From: Sipunculus nudus
Lineage: Eukaryota; Annelida; Sipuncula; Golfingiida; Sipunculidae
Assembly: GCA_026874595.1 (NCBI GenBank)
Contig: CM049311.1
Span: forward strand, 77,638,453 to 77,702,452
DNA: 64,000 nt
Direction of reading: 5' to 3'
In this document: one piece after another, positions 53,108 through 64,000 of the stretch
How positions within the stretch are numbered: position 1 is the stretch's first letter
Layout: every line of letters starts with the position of its first letter
Made by a program: the position numbers and the translations under genes
The notes under the pieces: generated by a model
Database searches by the model: none
Told to the model about the DNA's origin: nothing
What the model saw: the letters and a program-made list of their open reading frames with translations, nothing else

Positions 53108-55075
53108 AGCTCAGCTGACTATAAGTCATCTGAGCTATAGTCGTGGTCCATTGTCCGTCGTCCGTCCGTCTGTCCGTCCGTCCGTCCGTCCGTCCGTCCG
53201 TCCGTCCGTCCGTCCGTAGATGTGGCACGTTTTGAAACCGTAAGACCTAGGAATCCAAAATTCAGCATAATGTTAGATGTCCCCAAGATCTCCTACCAAG
53301 CCGAAAACTGGGTCTTTGCGACTTCATTCCTTTGAGAAATTAAGGAAAAACCTCAATTTTTTATTAAAAACCTATTTTCACACTTCAGGACTGCCTAATA
53401 TCAAAACCACTCATCTGTTTTCCCTCATATTTACCATAAATATTCTTTTATATAGTTCCTATGTACATGCCAGAAATTATGTCTGTATTATATAATTTAA
53501 AAAAGTTATGGGCCCAAACATAATGCATTTTGTAAAAAATCAGGAAAGATATTTGATCACTTAACACAAAACTTGTTAAAGCTATGGACTTTTTTTCCAG
53601 TAATATAACTTTAATTTATCAAAATTAAATTGTATACCCAAAATTAGATCAAAATCTTTTAAATTTTTTAAAATATTAACAAAAATAAAAAATTGGTACC
53701 TGAAATTTGCCCAACTTTGACCATGGCACGTTTTTTTACTGTAAGTACTGTGGATTTAATTTTCGCAGCATGTTTTTGTTAGCATTTTGTCTATTAACAC
53801 CAAAAATTTGAAACCAGTTGATCTGTAGATTTTATTCAAGTTTTCAAGCACCATGTAACAAATTGTTTACATCAAGCTAGTGTTATGCAGTTTGCAAGAG
53901 CTCAGCTCCCCAGCTTCAGCTCTCAGTTCCTAAAATTTGGCATACAATTAGATGTCTCCAAAATTCCCTTCTATGCCAAGAATTTAGTCACTAGGACTTA
54001 AAACCTTCGAGATATTAATGAAAAACTTCATTTTTCCATTAAAAACCCATTGTTACACTTCAAGACTGCCTAATATCAAAACCACTGATGTGACTTTTAA
54101 TCATATATAATATACATATTTTTCAATACATTCTCTATGCATATGCCAGAAATGATGTCAGTATTGCGTAATTGTTTTAAGTTATGGGCCCAAACATAAT
54201 GCACTATGTAAAAAATCAAGAAATATATTTACTCCCTTAACAAGGGGATTGCTGAAGCTAGAGTTTTTTTGCCAGGGATGTAACATTATTTAATCAAGAT
54301 TCAATTGAATACCCCAAATTAGTCCTGAATTTTTCAAATTTTATATGTTATTAGTATAAATATAAAATTAGTACCTAAATTTTGCCCAACTTTGACCATG
54401 GCACATTTGTTTCCTGTGAGCACGGTTGATATAATTTTCATATCATGCACACAAGGATTTCAGCTTTTTAGTTTAGAAAGCTGAAAGAAATTGGCCAAAA
54501 ATTGTAGCTTTTATTAATGTTTTTATGAGACCATGTCAGACCTTAACTCTCTCCAGCCCCTCTTGAGTCACCTGTATGTTGACCTTGTTGAACTTTCAGC
54601 AAATTATGCATGCTTGAGGCGAGCCATACACTGTTGCAGGTAGGCAGCTTATGGCCAGCCACAGTTGATCCAGGTGTCCAACCCAACTCATCTAGTAGTT
54701 TTAACCAACAACATAACAATTAACAATAAATTAATAAATTTTTATTGTTTTTTAATAACAAATTAAAGAAAAATAAAAAAGAATTTGTTAGTTTATAATA
54801 ACAGGAAATCAACTTGCAGTTACTGATGATAAAAGAATCTTGTATCGATGGATAGAATGTCACGTACTCCAAATAACACCATGCAGTCACCTATGGTATT
54901 TTTCAGTTCAATTTTAATGATAAAAAAGTAAATCATATTATTCATTACTAATCATTAGGGATCATATGAAGGAAATTAATGATAGACAAAGATGCAGTTG
55001 ATATTATTAATCTAGATTCCTACTGTGTCTAGTGTGTACATTGATGTGAAATTAGTCCAAAATGAATATATTTCA
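53108..55075 (+). repeat. R1 element, long copy C
   Basis: Head palindrome, then a TCCG run (53159-53216, about 14 units), GATGTGGCACGTTTTGAAAC and a 1.9-kb body colinear with 38800-40745 to the final GTGAAATTAGTCC. Confidence 0.85.
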
Positions 55076-55082
55076 TTTTTTT

Positions 55083-55515
55083 TTTAATATAAATAAAAGC
55101 CATAAAACCAGGTACTTTTGATCATAATTTAAATGTGTGAATTTTGTATATTCTGGATTCTCAACATAATTGTTTGGCGAAAACTTAATAAATGCCAGTA
55201 ATGGTGGGAAAACTTTGCAATTGTATTTAAATACGAATATGAATATGTACTCCATTATAAAATGTCTTGCATAAAGAATTGGAATTCAGGTAAAAATGAA
55301 AGTATATGAATACCAGTGCAAATACTTTCAAAATGTATTCATGAATGCATTCATGAATATATTCTTTAATATTATTTTAATAATCATTTCAGTTATATTT
55401 CATTTTAAAAACTCATAAGATTCTCTTATTATTTTTAATAAAAATTATATTTGGGACAATATTTGTAATTTTTTTTTAATAAATAGTTAAACTTATATCA
55501 TATGTTCTGCTTATA
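55083..55515. repeat. Second copy of the 42661-43085 segment
   Basis: Colinear with few differences. With copy C, it reproduces the order R1-long then this segment, so the two regions share a longer ancestral arrangement. Confidence 0.8.
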
Positions 55516-55565
55516 AGTTATATGGCCAAGTCAAAATCTGTGTGATAATAGTACTCCATTTGTTA

Positions 55566-55756
55566 ATAAAATAAATGAAATCAATCCTCTTCCCTGTCTC
55601 CAAAGATAATATCATAATCATACATAAGCTAAACACCAACAACTCATAATAAAGCTTATATTTATTACCACACCAAACCAGCATATGCCTCATTCCTAAA
55701 TCATATTTTTTAATCATATATAACAGCTGAGCGCCGTGACCCATAGGTCCCTTGTT
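55566..55756. repeat. Truncated copy of the 46806 MITE
   Basis: Inverse interior of 46806-47061 with the right TIR CAGCTGAGCGCCGTGACCCA, TAGGTCCCTTGTT intact; the left TIR is missing. It abuts the head of R1 copy E. Confidence 0.75.
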
Positions 55757-55758
55757 TT

Positions 55759-58282
55759 AGCTCAGCTGACTATAAGTCATCTGAGCTATAGTCGTGGTCC
55801 TTTGTCTGTCGGATGTCCGTCCGTCCGTCTGTTTGTCCTTCCATCCGACCATAGATGTGGCACGTTTTGAAACCGTAAGACCTAGGAATACAAAATTTGG
55901 CATAATGTTAGATGTCCCCAAGATCTCCTACCAAGCCGAAAACTGGGTCTTTGCGACTTTGTTCCTTTGAGAAATTAAGGAAATACCTCAATTTTTTTAT
56001 TAAAAACCTATTTTCACACTTCAGGACTGCCTAATATTGAAACCACTCATCTGTTTTTCCTCATATTTACCATAAATATTCCTCTATATAGTTCCAATGT
56101 ACATGCCAGAAATTAGGTCTGTATTATATAATTTTAAAAAAATTATGGACCCAAACATAATGCATTTTGGAAAAAATCAGGAAAGATATTTGATCACTTA
56201 ACACAAAACATGTTAAAGCTATGGACTTTTTTCCAGTAATATAACTTTAATTTATCAAAATTAAATTGTTACCCAAAATAAGATCAAAATCTTTTAAATT
56301 TTTTAAAATATTAACAAAAATAAAAAATTGGTACCTTAAATTTTGCCCAACTTTGACCATGGCACGTTTTTTTCTGTAAGTACTGTGGATCTAATTTTCA
56401 CAGCATGTACAAATAAGGATTTAATCAGTTAAAATCTGAAATTTGAAAATAAAAGCTGCAAAATTAGGCTAGTTATTGAATTTTTTTGGAGGCTCTTGTT
56501 GTATTCCCTTACATTGTCAAGCAGTCCACTGTGGTCACTGTTGGTCATTCAGTGCAGCTCTCTATGCTCCCAAGATTGTTGGCATAATGTTAGATGTCCC
56601 CAAGATCTCCTACCAAGCTCAAACGGGGTCTTTGCGACTTTGTTCCTTTGAGAAATTAAGGAAAAAACTCAATTTTTTATTAAAAACCTATATTCACATT
56701 TCAGGACAGCCTAACAACGAAACCACTCACCTGTTTTTCCTCATATTTACCATAAATATTCCTCTTTATAGTTCCTATATACATGTCAGAAATTAGGTCT
56801 GTATTATATGATTTAAAAAAAGTTATGGGCTCTAACAGAATGCATTTTGTAAAAAATCAGGAAAGATATTTGATCACTTAAAACAAAACATTTTAAAGCT
56901 ATGGACTTATTTCCAGTAATATATCTTTAAGTAATCAAAATTAAATTGACACCCAAAATTAGATCAAAATCTTTTAAATTTTTTAAAATATTAGCAAAAA
57001 TAAAAAATTGGTACCTTAAATTTTGCCTAAATTTGACCATGTCACGTTTTTTTCTTATAAGTACATTTGATTTAATTTTCACAGCCAGTTTACATGTGGA
57101 TTTAATCTGATGAATTTTGAATTTGAAAGTATAAGCTTAAAAATTAGTCTAGCTATTGAAGTTTTTTAGAAGCCTTAATGTATTCGTAATTTCTAGCATC
57201 ATGACCCTACTTTTGTTTACATGGTAATCCAAAAATTGGCATAATGTTAGATGTAATTGTAAATATTCATATTCTTCCATACATTTCCTATGTACATACC
57301 AAAATTTCAGTCAGTATTGCATAATTTGTTGAAGTTACAGGCCCAAACATAATGCACCTTGTAAAAAATCAGGATATATATTTACTCACTTAAAATAAGA
57401 ATGGTTGAGACTTTTCTCAGGAATATAACATCATTCAATCAAGATTCAATTGTGTACCGAAAATTAGATCTGAAAAATGCATTTTTTTTTAAGTTATTAG
57501 CATAAATATAAAATCAGCACCTTAAATTTTGCCCAACTTTGGCCACGGCACGATTTTTTCCTGTAAGTACTGTGGATGTTATTTTCACAGCATGTACACA
57601 TAAGGATTTAATCTGCTATAATCTGAAATTTGAAAATAAAATCTGCAAAATTAGGCTAGTTATTAAATTTGTTTGGAGGCTCTTATTGTATTCCCTTACA
57701 TTGTCAAGCAGTCCACTGAGGTCACTGTAGGTCATTCAGTGCAACTCTCAATGCTCCCCAGGCTATTATGTAATCCCATCACTCAGGCAAGCCCTCTCTC
57801 TTGTTGAGCTTGATCAGGCTGCCAGCATAAATACCACAGGGAGCCTTTCTTCCCCCCCCCCCCCCCCACCCCATTCTGTTGACAGACGTGTACTCTAAAC
57901 AAGATGAATCTTATAATTTCACATTTTTTCAGCGATGAACAGTAACAACAGAGACCCCTCCCTGACCCACCGCTTCGATACACAGGACTAATATACAAGA
58001 CAAAGCTTATAATTTTTATGTTAAAAAAATTCTTTTGTCGAGACTTGGACAATTTTGATTTTTTTAAAGAAAAAATTGTCAGGAATTTAATCCTAATATT
58101 CAAATATGGTAAAATATTAAGACCTAATGAAAGTGCTAACTGACAAGATTTAAGAAGATATAAATACTTGGTAGCATTTCATTCATATCTCTTAAAGTTG
58201 GCGGGGCCTAGGTGTGAATAACACTGTTAAACCTAGTTTTTAAAATTCGGAATATTGGTCAAACTTTGTGGGATTAATTTTT
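55759..58282 (+). repeat. R1 element, copy E (continues at 63924)
   Basis: Head palindrome, degenerate TCCG run, R1 body with the GGAGGCTCTTGTTGTATTCC segment twice (about 56488 and 57673). It ends at GGGATTAATTTTT, where a 5.6-kb element is inserted; the sequence resumes as AACTCATATGGCCATATATT at 63924. A C17 run lies at about 57851. Confidence 0.85.
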
Positions 58283-58429
58283 AGCTCGGCTGACTGAAAG
58301 TCATCTGAGCTATAGCGATCACTCTTTGTCCGTCATCCATCTGTCCGTCTGTCCGTCAGTTAACCAGGCACAAATCGTAATCGCTGAACCTAGAACCTTG
58401 TAACTTGGGATTCTGAGAGGTCCATGAAA

Positions 58430-59960
58430 AATCTCCTTGGAAACCAGAAATTAGGTCTGTTACCCATATCCTTCGAGCTATGGGGCCCCAAAGTACCCAC
58501 CAGAAAAGTCAAAAATTTCATACAAAAACTTTAATATCTCATTAACTACTTGACTGATGGTCATGATTTTTGGCATACATATTGATCATGAGATGTTCCA
58601 TCACTTCCTGCAGACTGGTGGCGCCACCTGAATTTTTCGATTTTTTACGAATTTAAAAATGTGAACAGCTGTTAACAGGGCACAAATCATAAAGACTGGA
58701 CCTAGAATCTTCATTCTTGACACACTGAGAGGTCCATAAAAAGTCTCCATGGAATCCTGAAATAAGGTCTCTGTTACCCATATTGTTTGAGCTATGGGGG
58801 GCTCCCAATAACCCCCCAGAATAATGGAAAATTTGATAAAAACAAACTGCAACATCTCAATAACTACAACACTGATGGTCATGATTTTTGGCATACATAT
58901 TGATCAAGAGGTGTTTCATCAGTACCTGCAGACTGGTGGTGCCACCTGTATTTTTTCAAATTTTCACAATTTTTTATTCTCTATTTTTGAGACCTTTCAG
59001 GATGTAGTTATCTGTCAACAGGGTACAAATCGTAAGGACTGGACCTAGAATCTTCATTGTTGACACACAGGGAGACCCATGATAAGTCTCCATGGACACA
59101 TGAAATTAGGTCTCTGTTACCCATATCCTTTGAGCTATGGCACTCCAAAGTACAGCTCAGAATAATGGAAAATTTGATACAAAAGCTGAAGTATCTGAAC
59201 AACTAATGCAGAGATCACCATATTTTTTTTCATGGATATTGATCATGGAGTGTTTCATCAGTTTCTGCAGACTGGTGGCACCACCTGTATTTGTTCGGGT
59301 TTTTTTACGAATTTTTTCTCTATTTTTGAGACCTTTAAAGTTATGAACATCTGCTAACAGGGCACAAATCATTAAAACTGTACCTAGAATCTTCATTCTT
59401 GACACACAGGGAGACCCATGAAAAGTTTCCATGGAAACCTGAAATTAGGTCTCTGTTACCCATATTCTTTAAGCTGTATGGCTCCAAATTACCCCCCAGA
59501 ATAATGGAAAATTTGATACAAAAACTGCAGTATCTCAATAATTACAACACTGATGGTCATGATTTTCGGCATACATATTGATCATGACCTGTTCCATCAG
59601 TTTCTGCAGACTGGGTGCGCCACCTCTATTTTTATCAAATTTTTACAATTTTTTTTCTCTTTTTTTTTTGATACCTTTAAAGTTGTGGTTATCTGTCAAC
59701 AGGGTACAAATCGCAACAACTGGACCTAGAATCTTCATTCTTGTCATGTAAGGAGGCCCATGAAAAGTGCCTGTGGAAACTTAAAATTAGGTCTCTGTTA
59801 CCCATATCCTTCAAGCTATAGGACTCCGAAGTATCCCTCAGAATAATGGACAATTTGATACAAAAGCTGAAGTATCTGAACAACTAATGGGGAGATCACC
59901 ATGATTCTTTGCATGGATATTGATGTTTGTAAGTGTTTTTATTAGTTTCTGCAGACTGGT
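58430..59960 (+). repeat. 337-bp tandem core, plus orientation
   Basis: Same unit as 31525-34135 in inverse orientation. Palindrome positions: 58617 exact, then variants at about 58936, 59275 and 59612. Each is preceded by CTGCAGACT. Confidence 0.85.
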
Positions 59961-62360
59961 ACCCATGTCCGTCATTCCATCCTTCCGTCATTCCGAAATC
60001 AAACAGTTGTACGGACTTTTTTTCGCAATGCCTGCAGATATTGGCCTGATTTTTGGTGTGTGGGCAGATATAGACCAGTTACAGATCGAGTTCGCGTTTC
60101 GTCCCGGTTGACCTACTTTTGACCGTTTTATGGCTCCTAAACTTAGAAAATTTCATGAAAAATAGAAATATTCATGACAGATACACATGTACGGACTTTT
60201 TTTCCCAATGCCTGCAGATATTGGCCTGATTTTTGGTGTGTGAGCAGATATAGACCAGTTACAGATCGAGTTCGCGTTTCGTCCTGGTTGACCTACTTTT
60301 GACTGTTTTACGGCTCCTAAACTTAGAAAATTTCATGAAAAAAAGAAATATTCATGAAAGATACACATGTACGGACTTTTTTCGCAATGCCTGCAGATAT
60401 TGGCCTGATTTTTGGTGTGTGAGCAGATATAGACCAGTTACAGATCGAGTTCGCGTTTCGTCCTGGTTGACCTACTTTTGACTGTTTTTCGGCTCCTGAA
60501 CATAGAAAATTTCATGAAAATTATGAAATTTCATGACAAATACACATGTACAGACTTTTTTTCGCAATGCCTGCAGATATTGGCCTGATTTTTGGTGTGT
60601 GGGCAGATATAGACCAGTTACAGATCGAGTTCGCGTTTCGTCCCAGTTGACCTACTTTTGACCGTTTTACGGCTCCTAAACTTAGATATTTTCATGAAAA
60701 ATAGAAATATTCATGACAGATACACATGTACGGATTTTTTTTTGCAATGCCTGCAGATATTGGCCTGATTTTTGGTGTGTGGGCAGAAATAGACCAGTTA
60801 CAGATCGAGTTCACGTTTTGTCCTGGTTGACCTACTTTTGACCGTTTTACGGCTCCTGAACATAGAAAATTTCATGAAAAATATGAAATTTCATGACAAA
60901 TACACATGTACGGACTTTTTTTCACATGCCTGCAGATATTGGCCTGATTTTTGGTGTGTGGGCAGATATAGACCAGTTACAGATCGAGTTTGCGTTTCGT
61001 CCTGGTTGACCTACTTTTGACTGTTTTACGGCTCCTAAACTTAGAAAATTTCATGAAAAATAGAAATATTCATGACAGATACACATGTACGGTTTTTTTT
61101 TCGCAATGCCTGCAGATATTGGCCTGATTTTTGGTGTGTGAGCAGATATAGACCAGTTACAGATCGAGTTCGCGTTTCGTCCTGGTTGACCTACTTTTGA
61201 CTGTTTTTCGGCTCCTGAACATAGAAAATTTCATGAAAATTATGAAATTTCATGACAAATACACATGTACGGACTTTTTTTCGCAATGCCTGCAGAAATT
61301 GGCCTGATTTTTGGTGTGTGGGCAGATATAGACCAGTTACAGATCGAGTTCGCGTTTCGTCCCGGTTGACCTACTTTTGACCGTTTTACGGCTCCTGAAC
61401 TTGAAAAATTTCATGAAAAATATGAAATTTCATGACAAATCCACATGTGCGGACTTTTTTTCGCAATACCTGCAGATATTGGCCTCATTTTTGGTGTGTC
61501 GGCAGATATTGACCAGTTACAGATGGAGTTCGCATTTCGTCCCAGTTGACCTACTTTTGACTGTTTTACGGCTCCTGAACATAGAAAATTTCATGTAAAA
61601 TATATATTTTCATGACAAATACACTTGTACAGACTTTTCTTCACAATACCTGCAGATATTGGCCTGATTTTTTGTGTGTAGTCAGATGTAGACATGTTAC
61701 AGATCAAGTTCAAGTTTTGTCCCAGTTGACCTATTTTTGACCGTTTGACGGTGCTCTAACATAGAAAATTTCATGAAAAGGTGCACATGTATGGACTTTT
61801 TTTCGCAGTGCCTGCAGATACAGGCCTGATTTTTGGTGTGTAGGCAGATAATGACCAGTTACAGATCGAGTTCTTGTTTTGTCTCAGTTGACCTACTTTT
61901 GACCATTTGACTGCTCCTGAACATAGAAAGTTTCATGAAAAATATAAATTTTCATAACAAATGCATATGTACTGACTTTTTTTCCTCAATGCCTGCAGAT
62001 ACCACCCTGATTTTTTTTGTGTGGGCAGATAATGAGAGTTACAGATCGAGTTTGCATTTCATCCCGGTTGACCTACTTTTGATTGTTTTACGGCTCCTTA
62101 ACATAGAAAATTTCATGAAAGACAGAAATTTTTATGGAAAATGCACATGTATGGACTTTTTTTCACAATGCCTGCATATCCTGGCATGAATTTTGGTGTG
62201 TTGCTTGATAATGACCCGTTACAAATCGAGGTTGCATTTTGCCCTTGTTGACCTACTTTTGACCATACGACACCTCCTTAACTTAAAAAATTTTCAAAAT
62301 TTTACAAATGTTTGTAATTTGCCCCAGGCGGGGGTATTCGTGTCGTTCCGACACATCTAG
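59961..62360 (+). mobile_element. 2.4-kb nested element: about 13 units of 180 bp, hairpin-CTAG end
   Basis: Flanked by the same 19 bases, TTAGTTTCTGCAGACTGGT, at 59942-59960 and 62361-62379. It starts with a TCCG/TTCCG-rich lead, then units marked by CACATGTACGGACTTTTT at 60184, 60364, 60543, 60723, 60903, 61082, 61262 and onward (period 179-180, one short unit of 162). It ends with a stem GTGTCG, loop TTC, stem CGACAC, then ATCTAG. Microsatellite lead, tandem core and 3' hairpin recall the bivalve pearl/CvA and Helentron-associated (HINE) elements; that link is inference. Confidence 0.75.
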
Positions 62361-62599
62361 TTAGTTTCTGCAGACTGGTGGAGCCACCTGTATTTTTGTA
62401 CCCGCCAAAACGAAGTTTTGTGGATACTATGTTTTTGACCGGGTTCCTCCGCCGTTGCCGCGTTCGTTTCCAGAGAGCTCCTCTGGGACTTGATTTTATG
62501 AGCTTTCCAAGCTAATATCTCGGGAACCGTTTGACTGATCAGGAAATAAAATGTATACTAATGTAGCCCTTGGATAGCTCTATAACATACACAAAAAAT

Positions 62600-63560
62600 G
62601 GTGGCGCCACCTGTAACCATGTTTGCACAGTGTCCATCTGTTCATCTGGCTTTGGTTAAAATCACTCATATCTCTGCAGTGAATTGACTAATTCACCTGA
62701 AATTCGGCATGCGTATACATCCTGGATAGCTTTCTTGATTTTATGACAGGTGGCGCCACCTACATTCTCATTCACGCTGATGACATCCAAGCTCATATCT
62801 CGGGAACTGTTTGACCGATCGGGCCAAAATTTTGCATGTGTATAGATCTAACATAGCTCTTTATCATACGCAAAACTGGTGGCACCACCTGCAACCATTT
62901 TTGCACAGCATCTGTCTGTTTGTCTGCCGTGCAATAAAGTCACTCACATCTTGGCAGTGGTTTGACATATCTGCCTAAAATTTTGCAGTTTTATACATCC
63001 TGGATAGCTTTTTTGATTTTATGACAGGTGGCGCCACCTTTATTCTAGTTTATGCTGCAGACATCCAAGCTCATATCTCGGGAACTGTTTGAACGCTTGG
63101 GCCAAAATTTTGCATGTGTATAGATCTCACATAGGTCTTTATCATACACAAAACTGAATGGGGCCACCTACAACCATTTTTGCACATTTTGCACAGCGTC
63201 TGTCTGTTTGTCTGCCGTGGCCTAAAATCACTCATTTCTCTGTAGTGGTTTGACATAACTGCCTAAAATTTTGCAGGTTTATACATTCTGGATAGCTTTC
63301 TTGATTTTTATGACAGGTGGCGCCACCTACATTCTAGTTAACGCTGCACACTTCCAAGCTAATATCTCAGGAACCATTTGACCGATTGGGCAAAAATTGT
63401 GCTTGTGTTTAGATCTCACATAGGTCTTTATCATACACAAAACTGCAACCATTTTTGCACAGCGTCTGTCTGTTTGTCTGCCGTGGGCTAAAATCACTCA
63501 TATCCATGTAGTGGTTTGACTTTTCTGCCTAAAATTTTGCATATGTATTCAACTTGGACA
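62600..63560 (+). repeat. Tandem repeat, period about 280 bp, two palindromes per unit
   Basis: Three to four units. Markers CTGGTGGCGCCACCTG-type at 62600, 62879 and about 63158; second palindrome at 62749, 63027 and 63316. Other shared phrases: CACAGCGTCTGTCTGTTTGT and CATCCTGGATAGCTTTCTTG. The unit text differs from the 327- and 337-bp families except around the palindrome. Confidence 0.85.
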
Positions 63561-63923
63561 GCTTTCTGGATTTGTGGTAGGTTGAACAACCTACATACAC
63601 ATTTAGGCTGCAGACATCCATGCTAATATGCAACATACCTCACTCTGTTTCCCCTTGCCACTCAATCCATGCCTCACTTCACCCGTTCCACTCTGATTTT
63701 GGCAGATACACGTAGTCACTTGTCGGCTACCCGTATTCTAGTTTTTAAAGTTTACACATTTTTTCTCTATTTTTCAGATATATAAATACAGACTAAATCT
63801 TGGCCTGTTGGTTACTCTGTTTGATGCTTCAGTTGAATGGGTATCTACCATTCTGATGATAAAATTTCCTTTTGTTAATCTCTTCCCACTCAGCTTAGCA
63901 TCATGACCCATGGGTCACTTGTT

Positions 63924-64000
63924 AACTCATATGGCCATATATTTAACTTTTGAAAACTTAATTACCTTCACACATTATTTGTTTATGAAATGAAACTTTT
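63924..64000 (+). repeat. R1 copy E, resumed
   Basis: AACTCATATGGCCATATATT through TTTATGAAATGAAACTTTT matches 47830-47907. The element continues beyond the window. Confidence 0.85.

Larger units (their letters stand above)
58283..63923 (+). mobile_element. 5.6-kb head/tail-palindrome element inserted in R1 copy E
   Basis: Head AGCTCGGCTGACTGAAAGTC, ATCTGAGCT and a TCCG run at the left; tail AGCTTAGCATCATGACCCAT, GGGTCACTTGTT at the right. The contents in order are four or five units of the 337-bp core (58.3-59.96 kb), a nested 2.4-kb 180-bp array, and a 280-bp tandem family. The empty site is preserved at 47816-47835. Insertion between T and A, or with a TT duplication. No protein-coding frame. 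Confidence 0.8.

Noticed and set aside
53277-53495. Recurrent 60-100-codon frames (MSPRSPTKPKTG-like) in R1 copies
   Set aside because: Present in each copy because the DNA is repeated; the copies show indels and stops with no sign of frame preservation.
60299-61598. Repeated open frames in the 180-bp array
   Set aside because: The period preserves frame, but every unit contains an in-frame stop (TACTTTTGA) and no unit carries a functional signature.
1-64000. CRISPR arrays, rRNA, tRNA
   Set aside because: The tandem arrays are long-period satellites without conserved short repeats and unique spacers, and no tRNA or rRNA core sequence was recognised. The host is an animal.

Overview
This is an invertebrate animal genomic window of AT-rich, intron-rich, repeat-dense DNA. 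Exons average roughly 100 bp and obey GT/AG rules, and introns reach 18 kb. The repeats are of the kind known from marine molluscs, especially bivalves: elements carrying a TCCG/ACGG microsatellite with tandem core repeats, a DIRS retrotransposon and many short foldback elements. The host assignment (lophotrochozoan, probably bivalve) is inference from repeat style and intron structure. There are no bacterial-style operons, and almost all long ORFs are chance or repeat-derived.

Three host genes can be reconstructed from splice sites and phase. (1) 6290-4138, minus strand: a four-exon gene whose exons join in frame into a 214-residue single-pass membrane protein (signal peptide, short N-glycosylated ectodomain, transmembrane helix, 100-residue tail with three tyrosines spaced exactly 22 residues apart). 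I do not recognise its family. (2) 37166-9514, minus strand: PAAF1, the WD40 proteasomal-ATPase-associated factor, in 11 exons coding for about 395 residues; one internal splice (exons 7 and 8) is uncertain. (3) 37806 onward, plus strand: the first four coding exons of WDTC1 (Adipose/DCAF9); the gene runs off the right edge. PAAF1 and WDTC1 are head to head with 639 bp between their start codons, so they probably share a bidirectional promoter. Both relate to the ubiquitin-proteasome system: PAAF1 acts on the 19S regulatory particle, and WDTC1 is a CUL4-DDB1 substrate receptor.

Layout. 1-4137: AT-rich intergenic DNA with small foldback elements. 4138-6290: membrane-protein gene. 6291-9513: intergenic DNA and the likely PAAF1 3' UTR. 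9514-19185: PAAF1 exons 2-11. 19186-37104: PAAF1 intron 1, holding a LINE relic, a near-perfect 52-bp-arm hairpin, 327-bp and 405-bp tandem repeats, a structurally complete but coding-dead DIRS element (25868-31138) and a 2.6-kb element with a 337-bp tandem core. 37167-37805: divergent promoter. 37806-52809: WDTC1 exons 1-4. 38.8-64 kb: WDTC1 introns built from nested, duplicated and inverted copies of one repeat superfamily, including a 2.4-kb insertion made of 13 units of about 180 bp.

The most unusual signals are an exact 12-bp palindrome, GGTGGCGCCACC, present ten times and anchoring three otherwise different tandem families; the head/tail-palindrome element family, with an empty site visible elsewhere in the window; the 180-bp array with a hairpin-CTAG end; and the small tyrosine-tailed membrane protein.
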